Shown: positions 15,398-22,117, numbered from the stretch's first letter. The stretch: 64,000 nucleotides of DNA from a virus (IMGVR_UViG_3300020166_001048:1-64000), one strand, 5' to 3'. Program-made: numbers and translations. The notes: a model not told the origin generated them from the sequence alone.

Positions 15398-15407
15398 TGT
15401 ATAAATA
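15377..15407 (+). promoter_or_regulatory. tmRNA promoter: consensus sigma70 with overlapping T4 late motif
   Basis: TTGACA (15377-15382), 17-nt spacer, TATAAA (15400-15405). The -10 is also a perfect T4-type late promoter, TATAAATA (15400-15407). The tmRNA could therefore be transcribed both early and late. Confidence 0.8.
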
Positions 15408-15420
15408 GTATTGTAACGTT

Positions 15421-15733
15421 GAAGCAATTTGACGACTGAACTGGACCTGGGGGCAGTACCCAGCAGCTCCACCATAAACACACTATACCTCTGGGAGTTC
15501 CCGGGGGAAACCTTGCAAGTTGTAGTGTGTTTTTGATGGGGCTGAACTAGGATCGACAGGCAGGATAGAAGAGTGGAGTTACCGGGATGTAAGCGCCGTT
15601 ACCGCGAACAAACTTTCTAAATGCAAACGCAAATAGAGCGCCAGCAATGGCAATGGCAGCCTAGTTAGGCTTCCGGGGTGGATCACCTAGCAACAGAACG
15701 ATCAAGAGAGTGTTGCAGCAATGTGACACTCTC
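15421..15733 (+). ncRNA. ssrA: Circularly permuted (two-piece) tmRNA
   Basis: Acceptor piece first: T-arm CTGGG-GGCAGTA-CCCAG (15447-15463), 3' acceptor strand CAGCTCC (15464-15470) and encoded ACCA to 15474. Coding piece second: GGGGCTG (15538-15544) pairs with CAGCTCC (one G-U) and is followed by the conserved GGATCGAC region. The tag begins at GCA 15623 and reads ANANRAPAMAMAA before TAG (15662-15664). This gene order and the tag (AN-N..APx..AA) match alphaproteobacterial two-piece tmRNA. tmRNA rescues stalled ribosomes and tags the product for proteolysis. The intervening 15475-15537 would be removed. Exact ends are estimated. Confidence 0.92.
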
Positions 15734-15742
15734 GTTTTATTT
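15706..15742 (+). terminator. Terminator of the tmRNA
   Basis: Perfect 8-bp stem GAGAGTGT/ACACTCTC (15706-15713, 15726-15733) with a 12-nt loop, then GTTTTATTTT. Confidence 0.85.
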
Positions 15743-15855
15743 TACTACAAAATCGCTGGATTTTGCATTTTTACGAGTTACATCTATATAATTAATACGT
15801 TGGGCAAAAGAGAATCCCGCCCACAAAAAAATCATTAATTATGAGGAAATTTAAA

Positions 15856-16659
15856 ATGCGTACATTCGTACTAGCAACGGTAGCTGCAATGATTGCTACA
15901 TCTGCACTAGCAGAAGACACAGCAACTCCAGCTGCTCCAGTATTGTCGGGTGCAATAAATCTTGACTTTGCTGAAAACGGAAGCGACAAATACAAAGGCA
16001 CAATGGGTGTTGAATTAGATATCGACGCAAGCGATGTTGCAACTGTTGACCTAGACTTTAAAGCAACAGACGGCAATTCATTGACATTAGACACATGGAC
16101 AGTTGGTACAACAGTAAACGGTCTTGATCTAGCATTTGGCGATAACAACAATCTAATGCCAGAAACAACAGCGGCTGCTGGTGCTACTGGTACACTAACA
16201 AAACCAGCAATGACTGAGTCACTAATGGTAACATCAGGTGCAGCAAGTGTAGCAATTGGTCTTTCCAGCTACGCAACAGACATCACAGAAGTAAGCAACC
16301 TACAAGGTGCATACACAATGGATGCAGGTATTGCAGACGTAACAGCAAGTGTAGACTATAACCGTACAAGTAAAAACTATGTATGGGGCGGTGAAGTTTC
16401 CGGAATTAATGCAGGATCACTAGAAGTGGGTAGCCTACTCACATATGACAATGATGCAAATCATTGGGCATACGAAGGTACTGTAGATGCTGGAAATGGT
16501 TTCACAGCATACGTCAACGGTGACGAAACTGACATGAGCCAGAACATTGGCGGCGAGCATGTAATGGGTTTCGCAGGTGCTGAATTAACATCAGGCATCA
16601 ACTATGACCTTGACACTGAAGACCTAACACCAAACGTAAGCCTATCCTTTAAATTCTAA
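15856..16659 (+). CDS. Outer-membrane beta-barrel (porin-like) protein
   Basis: 267 residues. The start at 15856 is set by GAGGAAA 7 nt upstream; ATG 15841 lies within that ribosome-binding site. A typical Sec signal peptide (MRTFVLATVAAMIATSALA, then ED) is followed by amphipathic strands with periodic Asp/Asn/Gly turns and a C-terminal LSFKF. The terminal Phe is the BAM recognition signal of outer-membrane barrels. No Cys and few basic residues. A phage could use it to change host permeability or shield its receptor from superinfection. It is a stand-alone transcription unit between two terminators. Confidence 0.8.
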   Translation: MRTFVLATVAAMIATSALAEDTATPAAPVLSGAINLDFAENGSDKYKGTMGVELDIDASDVATVDLDFKATDGNSLTLDTWTVGTTVNGLDLAFGDNNNLMPETTAAAGATGTLTKPAMTESLMVTSGAASVAIGLSSYATDITEVSNLQGAYTMDAGIADVTASVDYNRTSKNYVWGGEVSGINAGSLEVGSLLTYDNDANHWAYEGTVDAGNGFTAYVNGDETDMSQNIGGEHVMGFAGAELTSGINYDLDTEDLTPNVSLSFKF

Positions 16660-16688
16660 GAATTTAAAAATATAAAAACAACGGCACC

Positions 16689-16715
16689 AAGGGGCGCTAC
16701 GGCGCCCCTTTATTA
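16689..16715 (+). terminator. Rho-independent terminator after the porin-like gene
   Basis: 9-bp stem AAGGGGCGC/GCGCCCCTT with TACG tetraloop, followed by TATT. Directly followed by a late-promoter motif. Confidence 0.85.
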
Positions 16716-16719
16716 CTGG

Positions 16720-16726
16720 CTAAATA
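16720..16726 (+). promoter_or_regulatory. Late-promoter-like CTAAATA
   Basis: Lies in the 20-nt sequence 16707-16726, which recurs exactly at 17389-17408. It is 42 nt before the chosen start of the coiled-coil gene. Confidence 0.5.
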
Positions 16727-16761
16727 ATATGGGTACGTTATTTAGACCGGAGAATTATAAA

Positions 16762-17355
16762 ATGTGGAAATGGATAGGATATATCACAGCAGTCTTGCCT
16801 TTGATTGGTGTGTTGTACGGAGGTCTTAGAATCGCCAGTGATCTACAAACTTCGCTTGAACAGTCTATACAGACATCAGCAGATGCTCACGCAAGGATAG
16901 ATTCTATTGCACAATCCCAAAAAGACATCAACAATCAACTATTAGATTTACAGTCAATCAGTGCTGAAGTAAACGGAATTGTAGGATCATTAGAGCGTCA
17001 GAAAAATGACTCAGTCACACGTGGTCAATTGGACACATTAAGAGATCAACTCTCAGCACTGAAAGAATCAATCAGTGCTGAAGTAAACGGAATCGTAGAA
17101 TCATTAGAGCGTCAGAAAAATGACTCAGTTACACGTGGACAGTTGGACACATTAAGAGATCAACTCTACGCACTGAGAGACACACTTGAACAGATGGGTA
17201 ACATGTCAAACAAAGTTTCAGATATCTACAGCAGACTTGACAAGATAGAACGTGAAGTTAACAACACACAGATAGATGATGATAAACGCATCCACAATGT
17301 CTTGAAGGACATTGAAGAAATATTTAGACGGTTAGATAGAGCTAATATTGATTAG
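16762..17355 (+). CDS. Membrane-anchored coiled-coil protein with an internal duplication
   Basis: 197 residues. Start at 16762 is set by CGGAG upstream; an ATG at 16729 lies right at the promoter. The N-terminus is one transmembrane helix (WIGYITAVLPLIGVLYGGL), the rest is heptad-like helix. A 38-residue block, SISAEVNGIV...LERQKNDSVTRGQLDTLRDQL, occurs twice in tandem (114-nt period near 16956-17183, almost identical DNA), so the duplication is recent. Resembles spanin-like or membrane-tether proteins in layout; function unknown. Confidence 0.7.
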   Translation: MWKWIGYITAVLPLIGVLYGGLRIASDLQTSLEQSIQTSADAHARIDSIAQSQKDINNQLLDLQSISAEVNGIVGSLERQKNDSVTRGQLDTLRDQLSALKESISAEVNGIVESLERQKNDSVTRGQLDTLRDQLYALRDTLEQMGNMSNKVSDIYSRLDKIEREVNNTQIDDDKRIHNVLKDIEEIFRRLDRANID

Positions 17356-17370
17356 GCAAACACAACACTA

Positions 17371-17397
17371 AAAGGTCGATTTGTGCGGCCTTTATTA
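17371..17397 (+). terminator. Terminator after the coiled-coil gene
   Basis: 8-bp stem AAAGGTCG/CGGCCTTT (one G-U) with a 7-nt loop, then ATTACTGG. Followed by the same 3' sequence as the 16689 terminator. Confidence 0.7.
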
Positions 17398-17401
17398 CTG
17401 G

Positions 17402-17408
17402 CTAAATA
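17402..17408 (+). promoter_or_regulatory. Late-promoter-like CTAAATA close to a start codon
   Basis: Only 4 nt before ATG 17413, so a transcript from here would be leaderless or begin inside the gene. It may be a copy of the 16720 module without promoter role. Confidence 0.3.
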
Positions 17409-17412
17409 TTAG

Positions 17413-18003
17413 ATGCAAATAGTTTACATACACGGCGCAACTGCAAGCAATAGAAGTTTTGCGTATATACAGAAAAGCATTCAAGCGATAGATCCAATTT
17501 ATCTTGATTATGATAAAGAAGATACCGCAGAAAATAATCTAGATCGTATGATTAATAGGTTGACAAACATCAACGAACCAGTGTATTATATAACACACAG
17601 TTTGGGAGGTATATACGGATTGCATTTGCAAAATTGTATACCAAACAGTGTGGGTGCTATAAGTTTGGCAACACCATTTAATGGCAGCGAAATAGCTGCG
17701 TGGAGCACATTGTTTGTTCCGCATTATCAGTTGTTCAAAGATATAACATCAAGAAGTAAATTTATCTCGCAAAGTAGGGAGATAAATATCAGTATACCAT
17801 GGATGCAGATTGTTACTACTGTAGGAGATGTACCATGGTTGGTTGGGGAAAATGACGGTGTAGTCACACGTTCCAGTATGACATGCAGGGATGATGTAGA
17901 ATACGCAACAGTAGACCGCAATCACTACGAAATTGTGCAATCACAACGAGTAGTAGACTATATTAAAACACACATGACACACACAAAGGAAAAAATATCA
18001 TGA
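17413..18003 (+). CDS. Alpha/beta hydrolase (lipase/esterase-like)
   Basis: 196 residues. VYIHGATASN is the oxyanion HG motif, THSLGG the nucleophile elbow (Ser near residue 59), GENDGVVT supplies the acid and RNHYEIV the His. No signal peptide, so it acts in the cytoplasm or at lysis. The absence of a leader is odd (see promoter at 17402). Overlaps the next gene by 4 nt. Confidence 0.8.
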   Translation: MQIVYIHGATASNRSFAYIQKSIQAIDPIYLDYDKEDTAENNLDRMINRLTNINEPVYYITHSLGGIYGLHLQNCIPNSVGAISLATPFNGSEIAAWSTLFVPHYQLFKDITSRSKFISQSREINISIPWMQIVTTVGDVPWLVGENDGVVTRSSMTCRDDVEYATVDRNHYEIVQSQRVVDYIKTHMTHTKEKIS

Positions 18004-18269
18004 ATAAGAACCCATTTGAAATCCGTCTTGAAACACTAAAGATGGCAAAAGACATGCTGGACAAACAAGTCGAAATGCAAGAGTCTTTTACAAACCAAGC
18101 ACTTGATATGTGGAAAGAGCAAGGCAAAGATGTTGCTGAATTTTGGGCCGACTACATGCCTAAAATGTATCAACCAGAAGAAATTGTCGAAAAAGCCAAC
18201 GAACTGTATAGCTTTGTGAGCAGCAATCTACGCACTGTATCTGGTGGAAAAGGCAAAGACGCAGCCTAA
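18000..18269 (+). CDS. 89-residue helical protein, phasin-like
   Basis: Begins MNKNPFEIRLETLKMAKDMLDKQVEMQESF and is fully helical with amphipathic character, as in phasins and in small proteins of marine T4-like phages. Coupled to the hydrolase by an ATGA overlap. Might scaffold or bind membranes; inference only. Confidence 0.6.
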   Translation: MNKNPFEIRLETLKMAKDMLDKQVEMQESFTNQALDMWKEQGKDVAEFWADYMPKMYQPEEIVEKANELYSFVSSNLRTVSGGKGKDAA

Positions 18270-18297
18270 TTATTTGCGCTAATGTTAGCAATAATGG

Positions 18298-18326
18298 TTG
18301 ACATACTATTTACTAACCTATATACT
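18298..18326 (+). promoter_or_regulatory. Sigma70-like promoter of the omega-subunit gene
   Basis: TTGACA (18298-18303), 17-nt spacer, TATACT (18321-18326). Confidence 0.75.
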
Positions 18327-18339
18327 AATAATATAAACA

Positions 18340-18374
18340 GCATACACAGTCTGGAGAGTCTGGATTGTGTATGC
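18340..18374 (+). promoter_or_regulatory. Leader hairpin of the omega-subunit gene
   Basis: Perfect 9-bp stem GCATACACA/TGTGTATGC, 17-nt loop with the direct repeat GTCTGGA. It lies just after the predicted transcription start and 33 nt before the ATG, so it would be in the 5' UTR and could protect the RNA or serve feedback control. Confidence 0.6.
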
Positions 18375-18406
18375 AATTAGTAATGACATATAACCAGGAG
18401 AATAAC

Positions 18407-18664
18407 ATGGCACGAATCAGTAACAATAAAGGCCGCGAAAACGTTGGTGGATCGCCATATGATCTTATTGTGATTGCAGTAGAACGTGCACGGCAAATTG
18501 GTCGCGGCGACCTTCCACTTGTTACCAAGCCAGGTAACAAAGCTATGACAGCACTTCGGGAAATTGAGCAAGGCTTGGTTGGTCGTGAGCTAATGGAAGA
18601 AATTATTTACAGTCACCAAACTGAAAAAAATGAGGAAGAAGATGACTTAGCTAACTATGTTTAG
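18407..18664 (+). CDS. rpoZ: RNA polymerase omega-subunit homologue
   Basis: 85 residues, start set by CAGGAG 8 nt upstream. MARIS, then SPYDLIVIAVERARQIGRG, LVTKPGNKAMTALREIEQGLVG and a charged C-terminal tail follow the omega order (E. coli: NRFDLVLVAARRARQM, then ALREIEEGL). Omega binds the beta' subunit, helps RNA polymerase assembly and mediates ppGpp effects. A phage copy could replace host omega and alter promoter choice or blunt the stringent response. It has its own promoter and a leader hairpin. Confidence 0.85.
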   Translation: MARISNNKGRENVGGSPYDLIVIAVERARQIGRGDLPLVTKPGNKAMTALREIEQGLVGRELMEEIIYSHQTEKNEEEDDLANYV

Positions 18665-18687
18665 TAATTAAAACATGGAGGCTAAAA

Positions 18688-19278
18688 ATGATTTTCTTTA
18701 AAAAGCTATTGCAAGTTGTTGCAATTGTATTTGTATCCAGTCCTGTATTCGCACAAGATACAGATGGATTAACTATTTGCAATGGACAATTTGCATTGTG
18801 TGCTGCTAGCGCATGTGTTCCAACCGGAGGCACAATTACTAACAGTCAAGGTGTTGAATATCCAGAAGTTGAATGCTCGTGCCCAATCCTCAAAGGCAAC
18901 AACATAGCAGATGTTAATGCAGGCAACATGCAAGGTTCATGTGAACCCACAGATGAAAATCATGTGTGGAGTACATTTTGGCCACGTTTTGAATATCCAC
19001 GCCAACAAAATGATTTTTCTCACAATAAAAAAGACATGCGGGCCAGTATCCAAGAATGCCCAAGTGAGTTAAAGCAAGGCTATAACGCAAGTAATTGCTT
19101 TAGTTGGAACTGCGAAATTGGCAAGAACGGCCTAGCAAAGTGTAGTTGTCCAATGGGACAATCACCAGCAGAGACTCCGTTCTTGATTGAAACGTTGCCA
19201 GAAGAATTTCCCAAACGTTGTTTTGAGCATCCAGTTAGTTTGCCGTTGGCAACTATAAAAAAGTTAGAATTAGAGTAA
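18688..19278 (+). CDS. Secreted Cys-rich protein
   Basis: 196 residues with a signal peptide (MIFFKKLLQVVAIVFVSSPVFA) and about 13 Cys in the mature part, in patterns such as CSCP and CSCPMGQS, which implies disulfides in the periplasm. ATGGAGG upstream gives the ribosome-binding site. No enzyme motif. It may act on the host envelope; host-like composition suggests capture from a bacterium. Confidence 0.7.
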   Translation: MIFFKKLLQVVAIVFVSSPVFAQDTDGLTICNGQFALCAASACVPTGGTITNSQGVEYPEVECSCPILKGNNIADVNAGNMQGSCEPTDENHVWSTFWPRFEYPRQQNDFSHNKKDMRASIQECPSELKQGYNASNCFSWNCEIGKNGLAKCSCPMGQSPAETPFLIETLPEEFPKRCFEHPVSLPLATIKKLELE

Positions 19279-19296
19279 AAAAAAGCAATATAGAGG

Positions 19297-19325
19297 TTGA
19301 CATTTGCTACAAGAGCCACTATATT
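19297..19325 (+). promoter_or_regulatory. Sigma70-like promoter of the Asn-Ser-Trp tRNA cluster
   Basis: TTGACA (19297-19302), 17-nt spacer, TATATT (19320-19325), 19 nt before tRNA-Asn. Confidence 0.75.
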
Positions 19326-19343
19326 AGTACTAAGTAGTTTTAT

Positions 19344-19418
19344 TCCCCAGTAGCTCAGTGGTAGAGCAATTGACTGTTAATCAATTGGCCGGTGGTTCGA
19401 ACCCATCCTGGGGAGCCA
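19344..19418 (+). tRNA. tRNA-Asn (anticodon GTT)
   Basis: Acceptor TCCCCAG/CTGGGGA, anticodon stem ATTGA/TCAAT, anticodon GTT at 19376-19378, T-loop TTCGAAC, encoded CCA. Confidence 0.95.
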
Positions 19419-19428
19419 AGAATAAAAT

Positions 19429-19516
19429 GGACAGTTGGCCGAGTGGTCGAAGGCAGCGGATTACTAATCCGCCGAACCGAAAGGTTCCGTGGGTTCGAAT
19501 CCCACACTGTCTGCCA
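19429..19516 (+). tRNA. tRNA-Ser with rare anticodon ACT
   Basis: Type II tRNA with a long variable arm. Acceptor GGACAGT/ACTGTCT, stem GCGGA/TCCGC, loop TTACTAA with anticodon ACT at 19463-19465, encoded CCA. Bacteria normally use GCT for AGU/AGC; A34 would need editing to inosine or restrict reading to AGU. Confidence 0.92.
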
Positions 19517-19532
19517 GAATAGGGGCTTTTTT

Positions 19533-19606
19533 TTCGGTGAAGTGTTACGGTAGCACGTCAGTCTCCAAAACTGAAAGCCAGGGTTCGACTCCCTGCACCG
19601 ATGCCA
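19533..19606 (+). tRNA. tRNA-Trp (anticodon CCA)
   Basis: Anticodon stem TCAGT/ACTGA, loop CTCCAAA with anticodon CCA at 19565-19567, T-loop TTCGACT, encoded GCCA end. Acceptor pairs 6 of 7 (first pair is T-T), so the tRNA may need editing or may start differently. Confidence 0.9.
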
Positions 19607-19792
19607 AAAGTCACGCAAGAGTTACTACTTGCTAGTATGGGTTACAAGGTCCCATATGAATGAAGTGAGGTTGTTCTCATACAAAAAAATGTCGATGCAA
19701 GTATGCCGGCAGGTGTTTGTCGTTAGTGCGAAGCGTGGAGCGAAAGCGTTGAAACCGTTAGCACATACACCTTAATAAACAAAGGAACTACT
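19607..19792 (+). other. 186-nt non-coding region with several hairpins
   Basis: Follows tRNA-Trp and precedes the oxygenase gene. Contains TATGGG/CCCATA (19636-19656), GAG/CTC and a GTGC...GCAC closing pair around GCG-rich repeats (about 19710-19765). No protein frame fits. It may be a leader RNA or a small RNA; I see no known family. Confidence 0.35.
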
Positions 19793-20359
19793 ATGTTAGG
19801 TGCAACTAATTATGTCGGAAAGGGACTTTGGTATTTGCCTAAAGTCTTTAATCAACGATCAGATTACGTTAACATAAAACGCACCTATCGAGAAACTGCC
19901 ACACAATGGCAAATGCTATCCCCAAATAGAATAATGGCTATGCCCAACAATTACGAAGTGTTAAACACTATTGGATCACAATTATCAGGCCCAGTTGCTG
20001 AACTTACTGGGATTGCAAATCTAAAATGCAGTAATGTTGATATCTTTATTGATCTACCAGGACACAAGTTATCGTGGCATTTTGATCATGATAACTATAA
20101 AGTGTTATTGCAAGTGTACACTGGCGACAAAGAAATTAAAAGAGGCGGCACACACTGGTACATTGGTGATCGCAATGAAGAACTATTAAATCAATACGGC
20201 ACTGACAGTATTGTACCAACCATTGGGTTAGAACAAACTGAAACTCCGTACATGCCATTTGCAGGATATGTTAATGACAACACACAACGAAAAGCACACG
20301 GTACTAATGTAGTTCCACCGGGTGTTGCACGTGAAAGCGTGTTGTTTACATTTAGCTAA
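19793..20359 (+). CDS. 2OG-Fe(II) oxygenase-like protein
   Basis: 188 residues. HFD (His96, Asp98), GGTHWYIGDR and KAHG (His169) with Arg180 in VAR reproduce the HxD...H...R set of 2-oxoglutarate/iron oxygenases, with the usual surrounding strands (VLLQVYTG, RESVLFTF). AAAGGAACTACT gives the ribosome-binding site. Substrate unknown; the family in phages often modifies proteins or sugars. Confidence 0.72.
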   Translation: MLGATNYVGKGLWYLPKVFNQRSDYVNIKRTYRETATQWQMLSPNRIMAMPNNYEVLNTIGSQLSGPVAELTGIANLKCSNVDIFIDLPGHKLSWHFDHDNYKVLLQVYTGDKEIKRGGTHWYIGDRNEELLNQYGTDSIVPTIGLEQTETPYMPFAGYVNDNTQRKAHGTNVVPPGVARESVLFTFS

Positions 20360-20387
20360 AAAACTTTCTAAAAATGGCATTTAGAGG

Positions 20388-20416
20388 TTGACCTTTTCTT
20401 TAGTTTCGGCTATACT
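20388..20416 (+). promoter_or_regulatory. Sigma70-like promoter
   Basis: TTGACC (20388-20393), 17-nt spacer, TATACT (20411-20416), 35 nt before the next start. Confidence 0.7.
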
Positions 20417-20450
20417 GTATGTAACAGTTAGGCAAACAGGAGACTACAAG

Positions 20451-20876
20451 ATGGCATATGTTTCACAAGAAATGAAAAAAGAACTTGCTCCAGCTATTAA
20501 AGCAGTATTGAAAAAATACAACGTAAAAGCCAGCATTAGTGTTTACAACCATTCTACAATTTGCGTTAACATTAAAAGTGGCCCAATTGATTTTATCGGC
20601 GAAGCTAATAAAAAGAACATGGAATTTGCAGAGCGCACAGGTCGCCAATATTACAAGTGCACTGGTTACCTTCAAGTAAACGATTGCTATCCAGAAACAT
20701 ACGGTGCTGCAAGTGACTTTCTAGTAGAGCTAGTAGATGCCATGAAAGGTCCCAAATACTTTAACAACGATGATTCTCAGTCAGACTACTTTAGCCGTAG
20801 CCATTACACTGATATCAATGTAGGCAAGTGGAACAAGCCATATGTTTGCACAGCTACAGTTTTAGAAGCAGCATAA
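20451..20876 (+). CDS. 141-residue protein with an LPD29-like domain
   Basis: ATG 20451 preceded by CAGGAG. MAYVSQEMKKELAPAIKAVLKKYNVKASISVYNHSTI resembles the LPD29-type module (helix KELxPxIKxxLKxY, then a strand pair with IxVNIKSGPIDF). The domain occurs in polyvalent and phage proteins of unknown activity. Expressed from its own early-type promoter. Confidence 0.6.
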   Translation: MAYVSQEMKKELAPAIKAVLKKYNVKASISVYNHSTICVNIKSGPIDFIGEANKKNMEFAERTGRQYYKCTGYLQVNDCYPETYGAASDFLVELVDAMKGPKYFNNDDSQSDYFSRSHYTDINVGKWNKPYVCTATVLEAA

Positions 20877-20882
20877 AAAAGG

Positions 20883-20911
20883 TTGACAGCGTATATCATT
20901 TGTAGTAATAT
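20883..20911 (+). promoter_or_regulatory. Sigma70-like promoter of the MoxR gene
   Basis: TTGACA (20883-20888), 17-nt spacer, TAATAT (20906-20911). Confidence 0.7.
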
Positions 20912-20948
20912 AGTAATACAGTTAGAAAACAACAAAGGACAATAGCCC

Positions 20949-22040
20949 ATGTCAAACGCAATCGAATATCGCACCGTAACTGCCAAAGGCGCTGCTAGCG
21001 CAATCAAAGTTGCATTTAAAGTAAAACGCCCAGTGTTCTTGTGGGGACCTCCGGGCATCGGTAAATCAGATGTAGTTACCAACATTGTTGAAAACATGGA
21101 TGGTATTGTGTACGATCTACGTTTGGGACAAATGGATCCAACTGATTTGCGTGGTATGCCGTTTTTCAACAAAACAATGGGATTAATGGATTGGGCTCCG
21201 CCGATTGATCTTCCTACTGAAGAAGTTGCTGCACAATATCCTGTTGTTGGATTGTTCTTAGACGAAATGAACTCAGCAGCGCCAAGCGTACAAGCCGCAG
21301 CATACCAGTTGATTCTCAATCGACGTATTGGCAAGTATAAATTGCCCGACAATGTTGTTATTATTGCAGCAGGCAATAGAGAAAGCGACAAAGGTGTTAC
21401 GTATCGTATGCCTACTCCGCTTGCTAACCGCTTTATCCACATCGAAATGCGGGCAGACTTTGAAGCTTGGATGGATTGGGCTGTTAACAATAACATCCAC
21501 GAAGATGTAGTTGGTTACCTGAGCTTTGCCAAACAGGACTTGTATGACTTTGATGCTAAAAGTGTGAGCCGTAGTTTTGCTACGCCCCGCAGCTGGAGCT
21601 TTGTTAGCGAGCTGTTAAGCGAAAATGTAGATGATGTAACAATGACCGATTTGATTGCCGGTTCTATAGGCGAAGGGCTTGCTGTTAAGTTTATGGCGCA
21701 TCGACGCATTGCAGGCAAGCTTCCTAATCCAGAAGATGTGTTAAGTGGGAAAGTTAAAACACTTGAAGTTAAAGAAGTATCGGCTATGTATAGCTTGGTC
21801 ATCTCCATGTGCTACGAACTCAAGCAAGCATTAAATGAAGTTAAAGATGCAGAGTTTCACAAAATGAGCGACAACTTCTTCCGCTATGCAATGGACAATT
21901 TTGAAACTGAATTGGTTGTTATGGGTGCCCGAATTGCACTTACTACATACAATCTGCCGTTCCAACCAACCAAGCTAAAGAACTTTGACGAGTTCCACCA
22001 GCGGTATGGCAAATACATTCTGGCTAGCCAAGAGCGCTAG
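20949..22040 (+). CDS. MoxR-family AAA+ ATPase
   Basis: 363 residues. Walker A GPPGIGKS (33-40), Walker B LFLDEMN (102-108), sensor AAGNRESD and the arginine-rich TPLANRF motif. MoxR ATPases act as chaperones that load metals or assemble complexes together with VWA proteins; the VWA partner is at 23031. In marine T4-like phages this pair is a common feature. The small genes at 22099-22982 sit between the two partners. Confidence 0.88.
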   Translation: MSNAIEYRTVTAKGAASAIKVAFKVKRPVFLWGPPGIGKSDVVTNIVENMDGIVYDLRLGQMDPTDLRGMPFFNKTMGLMDWAPPIDLPTEEVAAQYPVVGLFLDEMNSAAPSVQAAAYQLILNRRIGKYKLPDNVVIIAAGNRESDKGVTYRMPTPLANRFIHIEMRADFEAWMDWAVNNNIHEDVVGYLSFAKQDLYDFDAKSVSRSFATPRSWSFVSELLSENVDDVTMTDLIAGSIGEGLAVKFMAHRRIAGKLPNPEDVLSGKVKTLEVKEVSAMYSLVISMCYELKQALNEVKDAEFHKMSDNFFRYAMDNFETELVVMGARIALTTYNLPFQPTKLKNFDEFHQRYGKYILASQER

Positions 22041-22051
22041 GTAGACCAAGT

Positions 22052-22117
22052 TATGGGTGAGATCCATCTTCTAACTGTAATCAAGAAAGCATAGGGCTAT
22101 GCAGGGTCTCACCCATA
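22052..22117 (+). promoter_or_regulatory. Nested hairpins over a start codon
   Basis: Outer stem TATGGGTGAGA/TCTCACCCATA (22052-22062, 22107-22117, perfect 11 bp) and inner stem GCATAG-GG-CTATGC (22089-22102). The inner stem holds the ATG at 22099, so the folded RNA would hide the start of the downstream gene. Confidence 0.65.

Noticed and set aside
19517-19535. T-run before tRNA-Trp as a terminator
   Set aside because: No stem of useful length precedes the T-run, and the tRNA cluster continues through it.
20388-20450. TTG start extending the 20451 gene upstream
   Set aside because: The extension overlaps the -35 and -10 boxes of a promoter, and CAGGAG precedes ATG 20451.
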